Numbered from the stretch's first letter, positions 44,821 through 56,835 are shown. The stretch is 64,000 nucleotides of DNA from Gaeumannomyces sp. JS-464 (GCA_002197995.1 NGZR01000008.1:1-64000), one strand, 5' to 3'. Notes: generated by a model from the letters alone, not told the origin. Translations and numbers: made by a program.

Positions 44821-45483
44821 TCAAAAGAACTCGCTCTTCCAGCCGAAAGAGACTGCCGCCGCATCCCCAAGCTCCACCCGCATCTGGCCGACGATGGCAA
44901 GCACCTCCTCCTTGGCCTCCGCATCAGGAAGCGGGCCCACGGCCTGCTGGATCTCGCAGGCCTGTCCGCGGAGCACGTGCACGATGCGGTCCATGTCGTT
45001 GACGCGGTCCTCGAACCTGGCGAACCTGTCGTCCTGCTGCTGCCGCTTCTTCTTGAGCAGGTTGACCTGCCGCCGGAGCTTGGCCACCTCGGCGCGGAGC
45101 GAGCCGACCTCGGCCTGCAGCGCCGCCGGCTCCCGGAGGAGCGTCTGCATCGTCGCCTGGGTCTTGGCCTTGAGGGAGCGCGCCTGGGCCAGGGCGGCGT
45201 CGACCTGCTGTTTCAGCGCCTGCTGCGTGAGCCTCAGGATCTCGGCCGAGACTTCGGACTGCTTCTTGATCACGGCCGGGTTGTGCCGGGCCCTGCTCTG
45301 GCAGAGGAACTCGACGACTGCGACGGCATGGCCGCGGTTGGTCTCGGCGTTCTTGACTGCGGCCCTTGCCCGCTCTTGGAGACTGAGCAAGCTGGCGTCC
45401 AGCCTCTCGGATGCTGCTGCGTAGTCGCCCGAAGCTTCCTGAAGAGCAGCAGAAACAACGATGCCAGCGGCTGGGTTGGACAT
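44821..45483 (-). CDS. coiled-coil protein of unknown function
   Basis: 220 residues from the ATG at 45483 (MSNPAAGIVVSAALQEASGD); the open frame extends 23 codons upstream to 45552, but that stretch is not helix-forming. Nearly the whole chain is predicted helix with heptads from about 15 to 190, including LLREPAALQAEVGSLRAEVA and LRRQVNLLKKKRQQQDDRFA. The tail is short (AAAVSFGWKSEFF). No enzyme or DNA-binding motif. I do not recognise a family; such proteins occur widely in Sordariomycetes as short orphan coiled coils. Frame intact. Confidence 0.7.
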   Translation of the reverse strand: MSNPAAGIVVSAALQEASGDYAAASERLDASLLSLQERARAAVKNAETNRGHAVAVVEFLCQSRARHNPAVIKKQSEVSAEILRLTQQALKQQVDAALAQARSLKAKTQATMQTLLREPAALQAEVGSLRAEVAKLRRQVNLLKKKRQQQDDRFARFEDRVNDMDRIVHVLRGQACEIQQAVGPLPDAEAKEEVLAIVGQMRVELGDAAAVSFGWKSEFF

Positions 45484-46527
45484 GCTGGAGCCGGTGTGGC
45501 ATGACGGCGGCAAAGAGCGCTTTCGTGCATCTGTTAGCATCATGGCGAACAAAGTGCTGATTGTGGCATTGTAGGGGGGGGCTCACTGTGGAAAGGAGCT
45601 CGTCAGGCTTCCTGGGGTTGTGGCAAAGGAAGTTGGGTCTTGTCTGTAAAGGTGCAGCGGTAGCCGGCGTTAAAGTGTCTTGTGCGACGAAGTGTCTTGT
45701 CTGTAAGGTATGTAAGAGATAGCTGAGGTCGATGGAAGATGTTTTGATGCTTGAACTTCGCAGCGTGAGGGTACGCCTGCAGTAAATACCTGCATCTCCA
45801 TGCTTCGCCGAGATGCCACGGCCTTCTCGTCATCTCACGGCTTCTTTGTCTACCAAGCCTGCTGGGCTCCGACCATCCGCCATGGACGTGAGCTGTCGTT
45901 TTTCGTCGACATGTTCAAAGAGGAGCCAGAAGCTCTGCGTCTCTGTACTACCTGGGCGGAGGCGCAGCAGCGCAATAGAAAGGTAGCTGGTCTCCACATG
46001 CAAACATTAGTGACTTTTCCAACGTCACTCAGCTTGTTTTTGGGTTAGCAATTCGTGGCTGGATTTCGCAGCTGGTTGGCAGGGCTGGGATGTGATAACT
46101 GACGGCAGGCCAAGGAGGGCTGAAAGACAACAAAGAAGGCGACATTTCCACACTGGAGCTGCTGTCCAAGCGCCCAGGAAGGGCCTGACGCCAACTGCGA
46201 ATAGCAGAACAGGTTTCTCGCAGGGCAGAAACGATATGTGATATTACATCCTAAAAGCAAAAGCACCAAGGCAAACGAGGGCATCATTTCCGGGCGCCGC
46301 GTGGAAGGATTCCGTCAAACAAGCCATCCTTCAGCTTTGGCCAGCCGGCGCCGGAAGGGAGATCCGCGGAAACAAAAACGACAAGCAGAAAATACACGCC
46401 AGACCGGTACTTTCCTTGCCCCTCCGCGACTGCTCCAGGGGAGATTGTCATCCGTCAGGGGCTCAGCGGTGGGAAGGCCACTCAACTCCCCCCTTCCCAC
46501 CACCCATCGCCATCCACCATTGCCCTC
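45484..46527. other. 1-kb intergenic region
   Basis: No supported gene. Includes the upstream region of the coiled-coil gene and the 3' flank of the FAD oxidase. Confidence 0.55.
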
Positions 46528-48056
46528 CTAGACAAACCGCCTGTCGTACTGCTGCGCGATGCGATCCAACGCCTCGTCTCCGGCCTGCGACTCTAGCCAA
46601 ATGTCGCCACGGTAGGGCCGCGGCACGGCCGGGTCGGCCTGCGACTGGATGATGTCCAGCACGCCGTCCGTAAACTCGCGCGACCACCGCTCCTCCGTCT
46701 CCGGGTCGTCCCAGTGCAGCTCGAACCGGGCCAGGGCCCTGCCGAGCGGCATGCTGCAGGCGCCCTGCAGCTCCGAGATGCGCCCGCCGCCCTGGATGAC
46801 GAGCGCGTACATGCGCCGGCGCGCCAGCGTGTCCTGCGCCGTCACGAACTTGTCGTACAGCGCCAGCAGGCCCGCCTCGCACTCGGGCACGACCCAGTTG
46901 GAGACGCTCGTAAAGTACGAGCTGGCCATCTCGCGCGCGCTCGACGTCTCCTTCCAGTACAGCAGCGGGTTCTCGTGCAGCGCCTCGGCCGTCACCTCGC
47001 CCAGCATGCCCGGGTTGGCGGCCAAGAAGTCTGAGGCGGGGAGCATGCGCAGATCCACGAGCGACTTTTCGTGCCACGCCGCCGGGTCGGCCACCAGCGC
47101 CGCCACCTCGGCGCCCAGGTGCTGCTTCACGAGCGCGACCGTGTCCTCGGCCGACAGCAGGCTGACGATGTTGAAGGACGCGACGGGCGCGGCCTGGTCC
47201 GGCTCGAAGTGGAAGCGGAACGAGACCGAGACGTCGCGCGGGAGGTCGTACGCCCTGCTGAGGGCCCTGTTGGCGACGCAGACCTCGAGCTGGGCGCGCG
47301 AGATGCGCGTGAAGCGCCACGTCGCCCGCGCCGGCTCGTCGATGAGGCGCAGGCGCGTCTCGGTCACGACGCCCACGCCGGCAGCCGCGCCGCCGCGCAT
47401 GGCGTGCAGCAGGTCCGGGTGGCTGTCCTCGTCGACGTCGACCACGCTGCCGTCCCACAGCGCGCGCGGCCGCCGACGACGGACTGGCAGCCGAGCCCGT
47501 ACCGGCGGCCGAGGATGAGGTCCCAGCCGGCCGTCAGGAAGTGGCCGCCCGCGCCGACCCCGAAGCAGTCGCCGTGCGGCACGGCCTTGCGGTGCGTCGC
47601 CAGCGCGTGGATGGTCTGGCCGAGCACGCAGCCGGGCTCGATAAACATGGTGTCGCCGTCGATGCGGCGCTTGGTCATGCCGGCCAGGTTGAGCATGAGG
47701 CCCGCGCAGGTGGCGCCGTTGAAGTAGCCGTGCCCGCCGCTCTTGACCGAGACGGGGAGGCGCTCGTAGAGGTTGGCGTCCTTGAGCAGCGCCAGCGTCT
47801 GCGAGACTCCCCACTCGCTCTGCGGCGACACCACGATGGCCGGCACGGCGGCCCCGCGGTCGTGCATGGCCGCCTTGGCGGGGAAAGACACCCTGTTAGT
47901 CTCGTGGACCCGGATGCCGCGCTGCCGGAGCTTGGCTACGAGCTGGATCACGTCCTCGTCTGCGGCAACGCTGGCAGCGTCCACGAGCTTGGGGGCGGCC
48001 TTGGTCCCGTTGAGGAACACGGGGACAGGGTTGGGGAGAAGCTGAGAGGGAGCCAT
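46528..48056 (-). CDS. FAD-linked oxidase, berberine-bridge-enzyme type, one frame break
   Basis: Intronless, about 509 residues after correction. Residues 60-240 form the PCMH FAD domain: AIVVSPQSEWGVSQTLALLK, VSVKSGGHGY with His109 for covalent FAD, GCVLGQTIHALATH, and HGDCFGVGAGGHFLTAGWDL with Cys164 at the place of the second flavin bond in bicovalent enzymes. The substrate domain follows and the C-terminus ends PRPYRGDIWLESQAGDEALD...RIAQQYDRRF, a BBE-like C-terminal segment. No signal peptide is evident, unusual for the secreted members, so an intracellular oxidase is likely. One base is missing in a GC-rich stretch at about 47459-47472 (between SVVGGR and LWDGSVVDVDED); corrected length 510 codons. 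Substrate unknown. Confidence 0.88.
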
Positions 48057-49112
48057 GGCTAGGACTGCAGTGAAGAAGCCTCAGAGATCAAAGTATGTGT
48101 GTATGCAGATAGAGATGGGCATAGAAGCAGGCTGGCGAGGTCGTCCACAATCTTCTCGTGGACCAAAAGGCGAGCGAACAGCACGACCGCCGCCATCTTA
48201 AATGTCCTTTGTGCCTGGCGCCAACTCCAGGCGCCAACCCCTCTTGCTATTCTCCGCGGTCTCTCAACCCCGTCTTCCTATTCAGCCCCGATCCTAGCTC
48301 GCCCAAGACCGAAGGGATGGCCTTTGAGCCCAGCAAGGTCGGGCACTAACGGCTCCATCACCTGATTCTGCGGTCATGCAGGCTGGCCAAGTCCCTCTAG
48401 TTCCTTTGTTGCCTGTTGGTATTGTGTTGGAATGCCCTGGGGCATGCTAGTGGTCTAGATTCGCCCGTCCGCCTTCGCCTGCCGTTTCCGGCCATGGCGT
48501 GCAAGCAAGGGAGAGGGGAAATCCAAAGCTCCCTTTGGACGCCAACCATGCGAGGCACGTTTCCAGGCAGCTGGTCCGCGCCTTTCTCTGCGGTCTTCTC
48601 AGGGGCCAAATCACCCATCAGGGATCAACCGTGGTTTGTGATTGGAGGAACGGTGTGATATGTGTGCCTAGGCCTTGCGTCTTGCAGGGCTCAAAGGGAG
48701 GCGATGGGGTTGCCGCCCAACGTCGTGTCTGAGCGCGACACCCTTCCCCGGGCTTACCATTCCTCGAATCCAAGTCTACAGTGCATCACATGCTTGGGGA
48801 CCGTTGGGTCGGTGCTCCAAGAGGTAAAAGAATGGCACTTGCTTTGTTCGCGATACGATCGCCAAGACGCCAAGATGAAAGGGTTCTCCCTTTGGCGCGT
48901 TGACGTGCGCAGCACTCCCTCCAAACGACTTTGGTACGCAGAAACAGGGGTCCACATGGCGGTATCTTGGGCAGAGGCATCCTTATCGATGTGATAATAT
49001 CCCTAGATGTAACATTATGAACAAATATTACACTCCAAGCAGCTACTACAATCGTCTCGCCAGCGTACAGCGACTCAAAATGGTAGGAGATTGCCTGCCC
49101 GCCTGCCCGCCC
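48057..49112. other. 1.1-kb intergenic region
   Basis: No gene supported on either strand; short overlapping frames only. Confidence 0.55.
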
Positions 49113-51023
49113 TCAGCTGGAGCCGTCAGCAACAACATTGGATCCCTTCTCCCCGGCCGAGCGCTCGGTCGCCATCTTCTTCTCGAGCGCACCAGGCTCG
49201 GTCGGGTCGACGCCCAGGCGCATGGCCTCGGCCACCTCGGGCGCGGGGCCCGTGAACCAGTTCCGGGCCCAGACGAGCCAGGCGAGGGTGGAGCCGAGAG
49301 CGATGATGCCGACGGCGACGACGGTGTAGTTGATGGTCTCGCTCGTGACGGGGTTGGTGGTGGGCAGGCAGAAGACAACAGTGATGCAGCCGATCCAGAG
49401 CGAGGCGAGGATGGCGACGGGCCGCGAGAGCGCCTTGAGGTCGAAGGGGCCCTTCATGGCGACGAAGGAGTCGTGCCAGATCAGGCCGATGAGGATGGGC
49501 AGGCCGTAGCTGATGTACAGCCCGATGGTGGCGATTGAGGTGGCGGCCGCGAACGCGACGGAGCTGCCGAGCGACGGGAGGGCCAGGATGAAGGACAGCA
49601 CGGCGGCGAGCCAGACGGCGCGGATGGGCGAGCTGAAGCGCTCGTCAACCTGGTGGAAGAAGTGCGGCTGCCGGGCGGAGGGGCTATTAGCGGTCGGACG
49701 GAGAGTAGAGACGAGGAGGCATGGGACGAGACGGTGGAGGGACAGGACGTACAATGCCGCCGTCGCGCGCAAAGGCAAACATCATGCGGCTGTTGCTGGT
49801 CATGCTGAAGAGACCGCAGTGCCAGACACAGACTGATCAGACGAACAGATTAGCCGAGATTCCACAGATGGCCAGATGGGAAAAGACACCCACTCATGAT
49901 CAGCGAAAACACCCCCAGGGCCCCCCTCTCGCCAAAGACGTCGACCAGGATCTGCAGGACGGGCTGGCCGTAGATGCTGGCGACGGTGCGATCAAAGTCC
50001 TGGATGCTGAAGAGCAGGGCCATGAGGACAAAGAAGCCAAACAGGGCGCTGAAGCCGACGCTGGACACGACGCCGATGGGGGCGCTCCAGCTGGCGTTGC
50101 GCGTCTCCTCGCTCAGGTGGGCGGACGCGTCGAAGCCGGTGAGGGTGTACTGGGACAGCAGACCGCCGCACACAATGACATAGGCAAAGCTGGCGCGGAT
50201 GCTCCAGCCGTCGGCGCCGCCAGCGCCAGTGCCGTCGTTGAAGTGGCCAAACACAAACGAGGCTGGCTGGTGGGTAGGGGCCTTGGCCAAAACGGCGATG
50301 CAGATGGCGGTGACGCCGACCGAGTGCAGGAAGATGGAGACATTGTTGAGGTACTTGAGGGTGCGGACGCCAAAGGTGTTGACGACGCCGTGCGAGACCA
50401 GGATGGCGGCGTAGATGCCGATGGTCTTGGCCGGGGTGGGATGGTAGTCCGGGTTCTGGACGGTGGCGGCGGTGGCGGCCAGGCCGGCGAGGCCGAAGGA
50501 GATGCCGGTGGTGACGGCGACCTGGCCCAGCAGGTTGAACCAGCCCGTGATCCAGGCGGCGAAGGGGGACCAGCGCGGCGGGGCCAGCATGGCGGCCCAG
50601 AAGTAGGGGCCGCCCGAGGTGGGGATGGCCGAGACGATCTCGGCCATGGCGACGGCGACGAGGAGGGTAAAGAAGGAGACGACGATCCAGCCAATGGACA
50701 TGACTGGGAGGGGATGTTAGTAAGGGCAGGGCAGACTGCGGCGGGTCAACATACCGACCGGGCCGCCCGTGTTGAGGCCATACTGGAAGAGGGTGGTGAT
50801 GCCGGTGATGACGCTCTGGGTTGAGGGAAACAGTCAGCAGGAGTAGCTGTGGCAGGGCAGATGATACGAATAGGCACGCACAATGATGGAAAAAGACACG
50901 CCAAAGTTGTGCATCAGCCCCCAGTCGCGTTTCAGCTCCTGCTTGTAGCCGAACTGGGCCAGGGGTTCTCGTCATCTCGTCGGCCACGCTCGCCGTGCGG
51001 CGCTCGGTGGCGGGCTCGGCCAT
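49113..51023 (-). CDS. amino-acid permease (APC superfamily), one frame break
   Basis: Five exons: 51023-50882, 50815-50755, 50703-49894, 49832-49753, 49667-49113, with introns of 66, 51, 61 and 85 bases, all GT..AG and phase-consistent. About 548 residues, 12 spans. Motifs of the GABA/choline-permease-like (ACT) branch: GLMHNFGVSFSII, TGGPVVMSIGWIVVSFFTL, AEIVSAIPTSGGPYFWAA, LTGFDASAHLSEETRNAS, VWHCGLFSMTSNSRMMFAFA, RDGGIPHFF and SYGLPILIGL. It should import an amino acid or polyamine across the plasma membrane. In exon 1 the frame slips near 50961-50975 (one extra or two missing bases) between ASVADEM and LAQFGYKQELKRDW. Everything after is open. Confidence 0.9.
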
Positions 51024-52313
51024 GGCGATGGGTGGTGTCGAGCCGGGCTTTTTCGTCTTCTTCTGTTAGTGCTCTTACCCCGCCGCCGCGATGCCAGGGT
51101 GTGTGCCGACGACGGTCGAAGCTCCAGGCTCCCCTGTTTGCGACGCGAGGATAAGCTCAGGGCTGGAAGGCTTGGTTCTGGCGTCTGTCTGTCTCTGGTG
51201 ACACAGCCAGGAGCAGGCAATAGAGGCGAGGCAGAGAAGCACGACGCGAGCGAAGAGAAGACGCGGGCGGCAATCCCCATGTACGTGCCTATAAATGTCC
51301 CCGACGTCGCGGCCGAGGCTTCACGCCGCCCTAGCGCGCTGCCCGCGGCCCAGGGTCAGCTGCTGCACTGCAACCCCGGGGCTGGGGTAGGTGGTGGTGG
51401 CAGCCAGATTAGGCCCGAAAGAGACTCCATCTGGAGACGCGTTGCCGAAGTGGGAGATAGATAACGAGGCGGGCTGCTGTTCCCGTCTGTGGTGTCGCAT
51501 CAATTGATCTGATCAGCGTCCACTCTGCCTGCCTGTCGCCCTGTCAATCCCAGCTGTGCGGCCATGGTCTCGGCGCGCACGAACAGACAAATGCGCAGAC
51601 ACCAGCTGTGACATTGACATTGACAGCGTCCCTTCTCCCCAAAACCCATCACCATGGGTCCCCATAAGGTTCCCCCGAGCTATCTGCGACGGAAAGAACG
51701 CCCCTCCCAGATAGCTGCCCGCGATTGAACCCTCCACTGCCAGTGGACCTGCCCCGGCGACTGACTCGAGGCCATCTGGCAGTCCAATGGGATCCTGATA
51801 AGCCAACGACCACCACAACCAGAAGCTGCGACGCAGGGTTGGCATTACGAATCCTGATTCCCCTCAATTCCAGCCCAAAGATGCTCCCGTCAGCCAAAGC
51901 GCACGGACTTTGCCACTGTACCTGGCACAGAGGTTGGTTGCCAGACCCCAAACTTGATTCCATTGCCAGCATCCACGAGCCCGCCTCCCCTTCAAACCAC
52001 CCCATGTGGGCTCGAGATTGGCCCCAACCCACCCCGCCTGACATCGCTCGAGATTGCCAAGATAGCCATCCCGGCCGCCATTGGTCTGATGTTTTGCGTC
52101 GTCTGCGCCTAGCCTGGAGGCTCTGCGATCGGGCCACGCTCTAGATCGGCTTGGCTGTCTTGTCCCGTCTTGTCCGTCTTGTCACTCTTGTCCAGCAGTT
52201 TTTCCCGTCGGGGAGGCACCAATAGCAGCAAAGTCCACATGCGGCGATAAGACGTCGCTCATTATCAAATTAAACAAAACAAAAAAGCACACTACCGAGT
52301 CTCTGGACCCCCT
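51024..52313. other. 1.3-kb intergenic region
   Basis: Holds the permease promoter and the 3' flank of the phospholipase gene. No gene is supported; frames here lack domains. Confidence 0.55.
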
Positions 52314-53029
52314 TCACCACCTTATCTCAACCTCGTCGCCGTCCACGCTTGTTTCCGCCTTGCCCGCCCCCCGTGCGGCCAGCACCTGCGCGACGAGGGC
52401 ATCCGAGATGGCTTTCCTGTGCAAGTACTCGACGTAGGCCTCCTGGTCCACCACGTCGCGCCCCTCGATGTCCTCCTCGCTCCTGGCCTCCTTGTTCTTC
52501 TTGGGCTTGGCGTGCGCACCGCCAAACACGCGCACTCCGGCGTAGTACGTCTCGGCAACGGCCTTGCAGACGGTGCGCGTGCCCTTCATTTGATCGCTGC
52601 ACGTCTCCTTCATGCTACGTTGTGGCAACTCCGTGTTAGCCGTCATGATCCCAACCGCCAGCCCACTCAATGGGGGCCTCACTCTTTCCGGAACCGCTGG
52701 TCGATCTGTTTCCTCGTCGTCTCGTCCATGCGGCCCTGGTTGGCAAAGTTGCGGTACCCAAAGTCGTGGCGCTCGCACGCCTTGCGGAACGGGAACCCGA
52801 GCGGGTTCTGTGGCGCCGGCTTGGAGCAGCCGTCGGTCGACCAGTCCAGCCCCGGCTCCTTCTTCTCGGCGACCTTGCCGAACTCTTTCAGCGAAAGCTC
52901 TAGCGCGTACTTATCCGTGGTCTTGGTCACGTCGCCGGCCGGCGCTTCGGCTCTGGGCGCCAACGACGGCATGGGTACCGGCAGGGCCGAGACACCGGCG
53001 GCAGCGAGCAGGAGGACGATGAGCTGCAT
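52314..53029 (-). CDS. secreted phospholipase A2 (prokaryotic/fungal PLA2 family)
   Basis: Two exons, 53029-52683 and 52614-52314 (intron 68 bases, GTGAGG, CTAAC, TAG), 215 residues, intact. MQLIVLLLAAAGVSALP is a signal peptide. The catalytic segment is WSTDGCSKPAPQNPLGFPFR followed by KACERHDFGYRNF, with the His88-Asp89 pair and the first cysteine of the PLA2_3 fold; a second helix has METCSDQMKG-like and CKAVAETYYAGVRVFG segments with the remaining cysteines. The C-terminus is long, charged and lysine/glutamate-rich. It should release fatty acid from the sn-2 position of phospholipids outside the cell. Related proteins include symbiosis-induced fungal PLA2s. Confidence 0.87.
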
Positions 53030-53904
53030 GTCCTTGGCGAGGAGATATAAAAATGGTAAAAGAAAATCCGAAGAGACAAGTAGAGGCTGACAAAAGGAAA
53101 AACACCAAGGAAAGATACAAAAGGAAAATGACGAAGGAAAAATGGAGTGACGGTAAGGAGAAAGATGTTGGCCCCTTGGTGAGGCTTCCAGAACCCAACC
53201 TCCAGACACGCGGGGGAGACTCTTATTTACATACCTTTCGCTCCAGCATCGCCACCACCCGGGCCCCTCAGGATCGGCGCCGGGATCCACGAGCACGCAC
53301 GGGTGATGGCCCCGGGATGGCTCCTGTCAACCCCAAAATAAACACCGTCATCATGGGTTCGAAACCGCTGCGTTGGGTTTTACCCCTGGAAGCCTCCTCG
53401 GCCAGGGACTAGCTGCACCCACACGACCCAGACGCGCTCTCTCGGCGCGATCCAAGCACGCGCGTTGGAGGGCTACCCCACCTCTGTCCCTTGACAGATT
53501 CCCAAAACCGCCTGCCCAAGGCCCAAAACAGAAGGCAGAGAGCTCAGCAGACACAAACCTTCCTCCTGCGCCATCACAAAACCTTCTTGTCGTCTACACA
53601 TTGCAACTGCGCGATTTTCTCCACCCCTGGTTACCCCACGCTTGAGACTTGCCCGACGCAGGAAGAAGCTGTGCAGACGCGCATCCAAGACACAAATATG
53701 CTTTTTACGCTTAATTTAGGAGCTTTGGTTCGGCTCGTGCCGCCCTGGTCTCGATGCTGACAGCGGGGACGTGGTGGGTGGCCACAGGCGCATGCACACT
53801 ACGCACTGGAAACCAGTCGCGTCGATGCCATGATCTTCTCCCCCTGGCAAGACATGGATAGGTGCTGCCTGCCACAAGCACCCCGTCGTCCGAATAAATC
53901 CCGG
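53030..53904. other. 0.9-kb intergenic region
   Basis: Phospholipase promoter and the 3' flank of the ubiquitin ligase gene. No gene recognised. A purine-rich stretch lies at about 53055-53165. Confidence 0.55.
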
Positions 53905-56835
53905 CTATAAGTCGCCGTCGTCGTCGTCGTCCGACTCGGGCGGCAGGTTGTCGTAGAAGCCGCCGTGCTTCTCGTTGAGGTGGGCGTAGCACTGCTCAGA
54001 GGTGTCAAAGGCTGCCAGACACTTCCAGCAGATGTGCGCGGTGCACGAGCACGTAATGTGGTTGCACCCGTCCGTCTTCTCGATCAGCGTCTTGCACCTC
54101 GGGCAGTCGTTGACGCCCAGCTCGACCTTGGCCCGCGCCAGCGCCTCGTAGCCACCCGTCGACAGGTCCCTGAACTCGGCGCAGCTGTAGCCCTGGTGGG
54201 CCGGGCCGTGGCAGGCTGTGCAGGTCGACTGGATGCACGCGGGGCACGTGAAGACGACAGCCTCTGCCTCCGCATCCTCAGCAGGGCTGACGCGATAGAC
54301 GCGCCCGCAGTCAGGGGTCGGGCAGAAGCGAAAGTCGTGCGGGTGCCGCCGGACGTGCAGTGTGAATGCATCCTGCAGCACCTTTTCGAACTGCGTCGAC
54401 GACAGGTGCTCCTTGAGCGACGGCAGAGGCAGCGCCTTTCTGCACGTGTCGGCGTCCCCGACGCACGCGATCTGGTGGCTGCCGGGCGGCGGCTCCTCGC
54501 CGCAGCAGAGGCCCACGAAGCACCCGCCACAGTAGATGTGCCCACACGGCGTCTTCACGGCATCCTCCGCCTCGGTCCAGCAGACGCAGCAGTCGGCGGT
54601 GGTGCCAGCGGGTGATGGCGGGGAGACGCTGCTGCTGGCACCATTGTCACCACCCCTGCTCTCGGCGTACACGACGGCCATGACCGCCTCGTAGTCTCGC
54701 TCGGAGCCGCCGAGACACAGAATGCGCTTGGGCGTCGAGATAGTGTCCATAGCGAGCTTGTCGCGCCCCATCTGCGCCACCAGCTCCTTGAAGCCGCCGC
54801 CCCAGCAGGCCCAGCGGTAGGCCCCGTCGTCGAGCTCGATGACGCGCGCCTCGGACAGGCACTTCTCCACCTCGGCGGCGATCCTCTGCCGCGTGCGCTC
54901 GTACCCGCCCAGCTCGCCAAAGATGCGCAGCTGCGACCTGCGCCTGTCCCGGACCACCGTCACGCCAAACTCTTGGCTGATGCGCTGCGAGATGCTGCGC
55001 CAGGACGCGTGGTTCTGGATCACGGTGCACCAGGCGTCCTTGCTCACCTCCAGCTCGGTGCCCTTGAAGATTTCCGACAGCACGCCGTGGGCCTCGGCAA
55101 CCATCTTGGTGTCACTGCCCTGCAACCTCAGAACGACGTGGCCGTGGGCCGAAGGGTAGGTGGCGATGTGGATGCCCCTCGGACATCTCGGACCATATCA
55201 TCTTCTGCCTGTCCACCACCCCCTTCAGGGCGCTGTAAATGCGCCTCGACACCTTGATAATGGCGACCGGGACGTGCTGGACGGTAAGCGTGAGGACCTT
55301 GCACGACGACCCGTCGGCGTTATCGGAGATCTGCACCTCCTTGCCGTTGAGCGCCTCGGCCGCGCGCTTGGCGTCGGCCTCACTCTCGAACCGCGCCTGC
55401 GCCTTGGTGCGGTTGCCGCGCTGGCTCGCCGTCACACTCCACGACTCGAGCGGGCCGATATCATCCAGCATCGCCTCGACCATGCCTGCGACCACGTCGA
55501 CCTCAGCGCCGTAGCTCGGCCTGTCCAGCACGACGCGGACCGGGCGCAGGCTCAGCGGTAGCGCGCCCCAAAAGTCGAACTCGTCGACGACGGGGTCCAT
55601 GTTGGGCAGCCGTACGGTCCAGCAGTCGTGGCTCGGGCCGGCCGGGGCGCCCGGCACGACGAGGCGGTCCTTGATGCGGATCCTGCGAAGGGACAGGTAG
55701 TCGTACGCGTCTAGGGCCTCCAGGAGCGTTGGGAAATTGAGCCAGACAGTGCGCCGCGGGCTGTGCCACGAGCAGAGCACGCGGCGGCAGTCGACCCGGT
55801 GCAGGCTGGACCCGGACGGCATGGGGACGTCGACGCGGGTGGCGCGCAGTGCCGAGCCGCTGGCGGCAAGCTTTTCGCGGACCAAAGCGGCAAAGGACGG
55901 GTCGTCGACCTTGACGTCGGCGCTGGCCCTCGCGCCCGCGGCACCGAGCCTGACCTTGACGTCCTCTTCCCAGACGCGCAGCCCCAGCTCCTCGAGCGCC
56001 TCGACGACCGAGGACGGAGTGCTGTCTGGCGGCAGGTTGTCGAGACGGACGGCCGAAAAGTCAGACGCCAGCGAGATGCTCTGGACAGAGGCGCCGTCGC
56101 CGAACTTGACGACGGCTCCGTCGATGACGCGGGTCCAGTCGTCGACAAGGTCGTCTGTCTGATTTAAGTTACGACGTCTATCAGCAACTGGGGTGACGGG
56201 AAGAGCGGTTGGCTGTGTCGCACGCCTAGCAGACTGCTCGAGGCCTCGCTTGGCCTCACCCACCTCGAGACAGAATCGAGCCACCTCGGCGACCGGGTCG
56301 AGCTCCGCATCGGCCTGCAGCGCCAGGTCGTGCAGGAACGGACAGGCTTCGCCATTGTGGCAGCTGCCCACGGCGAAGAAGTGGCAAGGCACGCTCTTCC
56401 GGGGGTCCTCGACAGCAACCCCATCCCCTAGACCCTCGTGCGCGAACCTGCAACCCTCCCCCTTGGAGCACCGCCCGGCCGCAAAGAAGCGACAGGGCGC
56501 GCTCTTGCGCGGCGGCGGCTCCTCCACAGCCACAACCCTGTCGCGCGCCTGACGTCGTGTGCGAACCTGCAGGCCTCTCCGTGGATGCAGCGCCCGGCCG
56601 CGAAGAAGCGGCAGAGGCCGATGGCGGGCTGCTCGCCAGGCAAGGCCGCATGCGCGAACCTGCAGCCCTCGCCCTGCGTGCAGCGCCCGGCCGCGAAGAA
56701 GCGACAGACCCCGGGGCTCTTCGGGGCACCGCCGCCCTCGTGCAGGTACGGGCACGACGGACCTCTGCTGCAGCGGCCCCTGGCGAAGAAGCTGCACGGC
56801 GCGCGGGCCGGTCGGTCGAGGGCGTGGCCCGGCAT
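53905..56835 (-). CDS. C3H1 zinc-finger / RBR-type E3 ubiquitin ligase, two frame breaks
   Basis: Intronless, 976 residues after correction. The N-terminus has five C3H1 fingers of the form C-x7-C-x5-C-x3-H (CSFFARGRCSRGPSCPYLH, CRFFAAGRCTQGEGCRFAH, CRFFAAGRCIHGEACRFAH, CRFFAAGRCSKGEGCRFAH, CHFFAVGSCHNGEACPFLH). The middle (about 330-690) holds RRM-like segments (VRLDNLPPDSTPSSVVEALE, TVRLPNMDPVVDEFDFWG). The C-terminus is RING1 (DCCVCWTEAEDAVKTPCGHI), IBR and RING2 (CPRCKTLIEKTDGCNHITC with the catalytic Cys), then an acidic tail. RBR ligases pass ubiquitin through that Cys; the fingers suggest RNA binding. One base is missing near 56549-56556, one extra in the C4 run at 55175-55178; the two cancel in length. 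Chosen start is the ATG at 56835, 13 residues before finger 1. Confidence 0.88.

Noticed and set aside
16469..51023. A secondary-metabolite gene cluster (P450, FAD oxidase, hydrolase, transporters)
   Set aside because: No polyketide synthase, peptide synthetase or terpene synthase is present and the genes are spread over 35 kb among unrelated ones.
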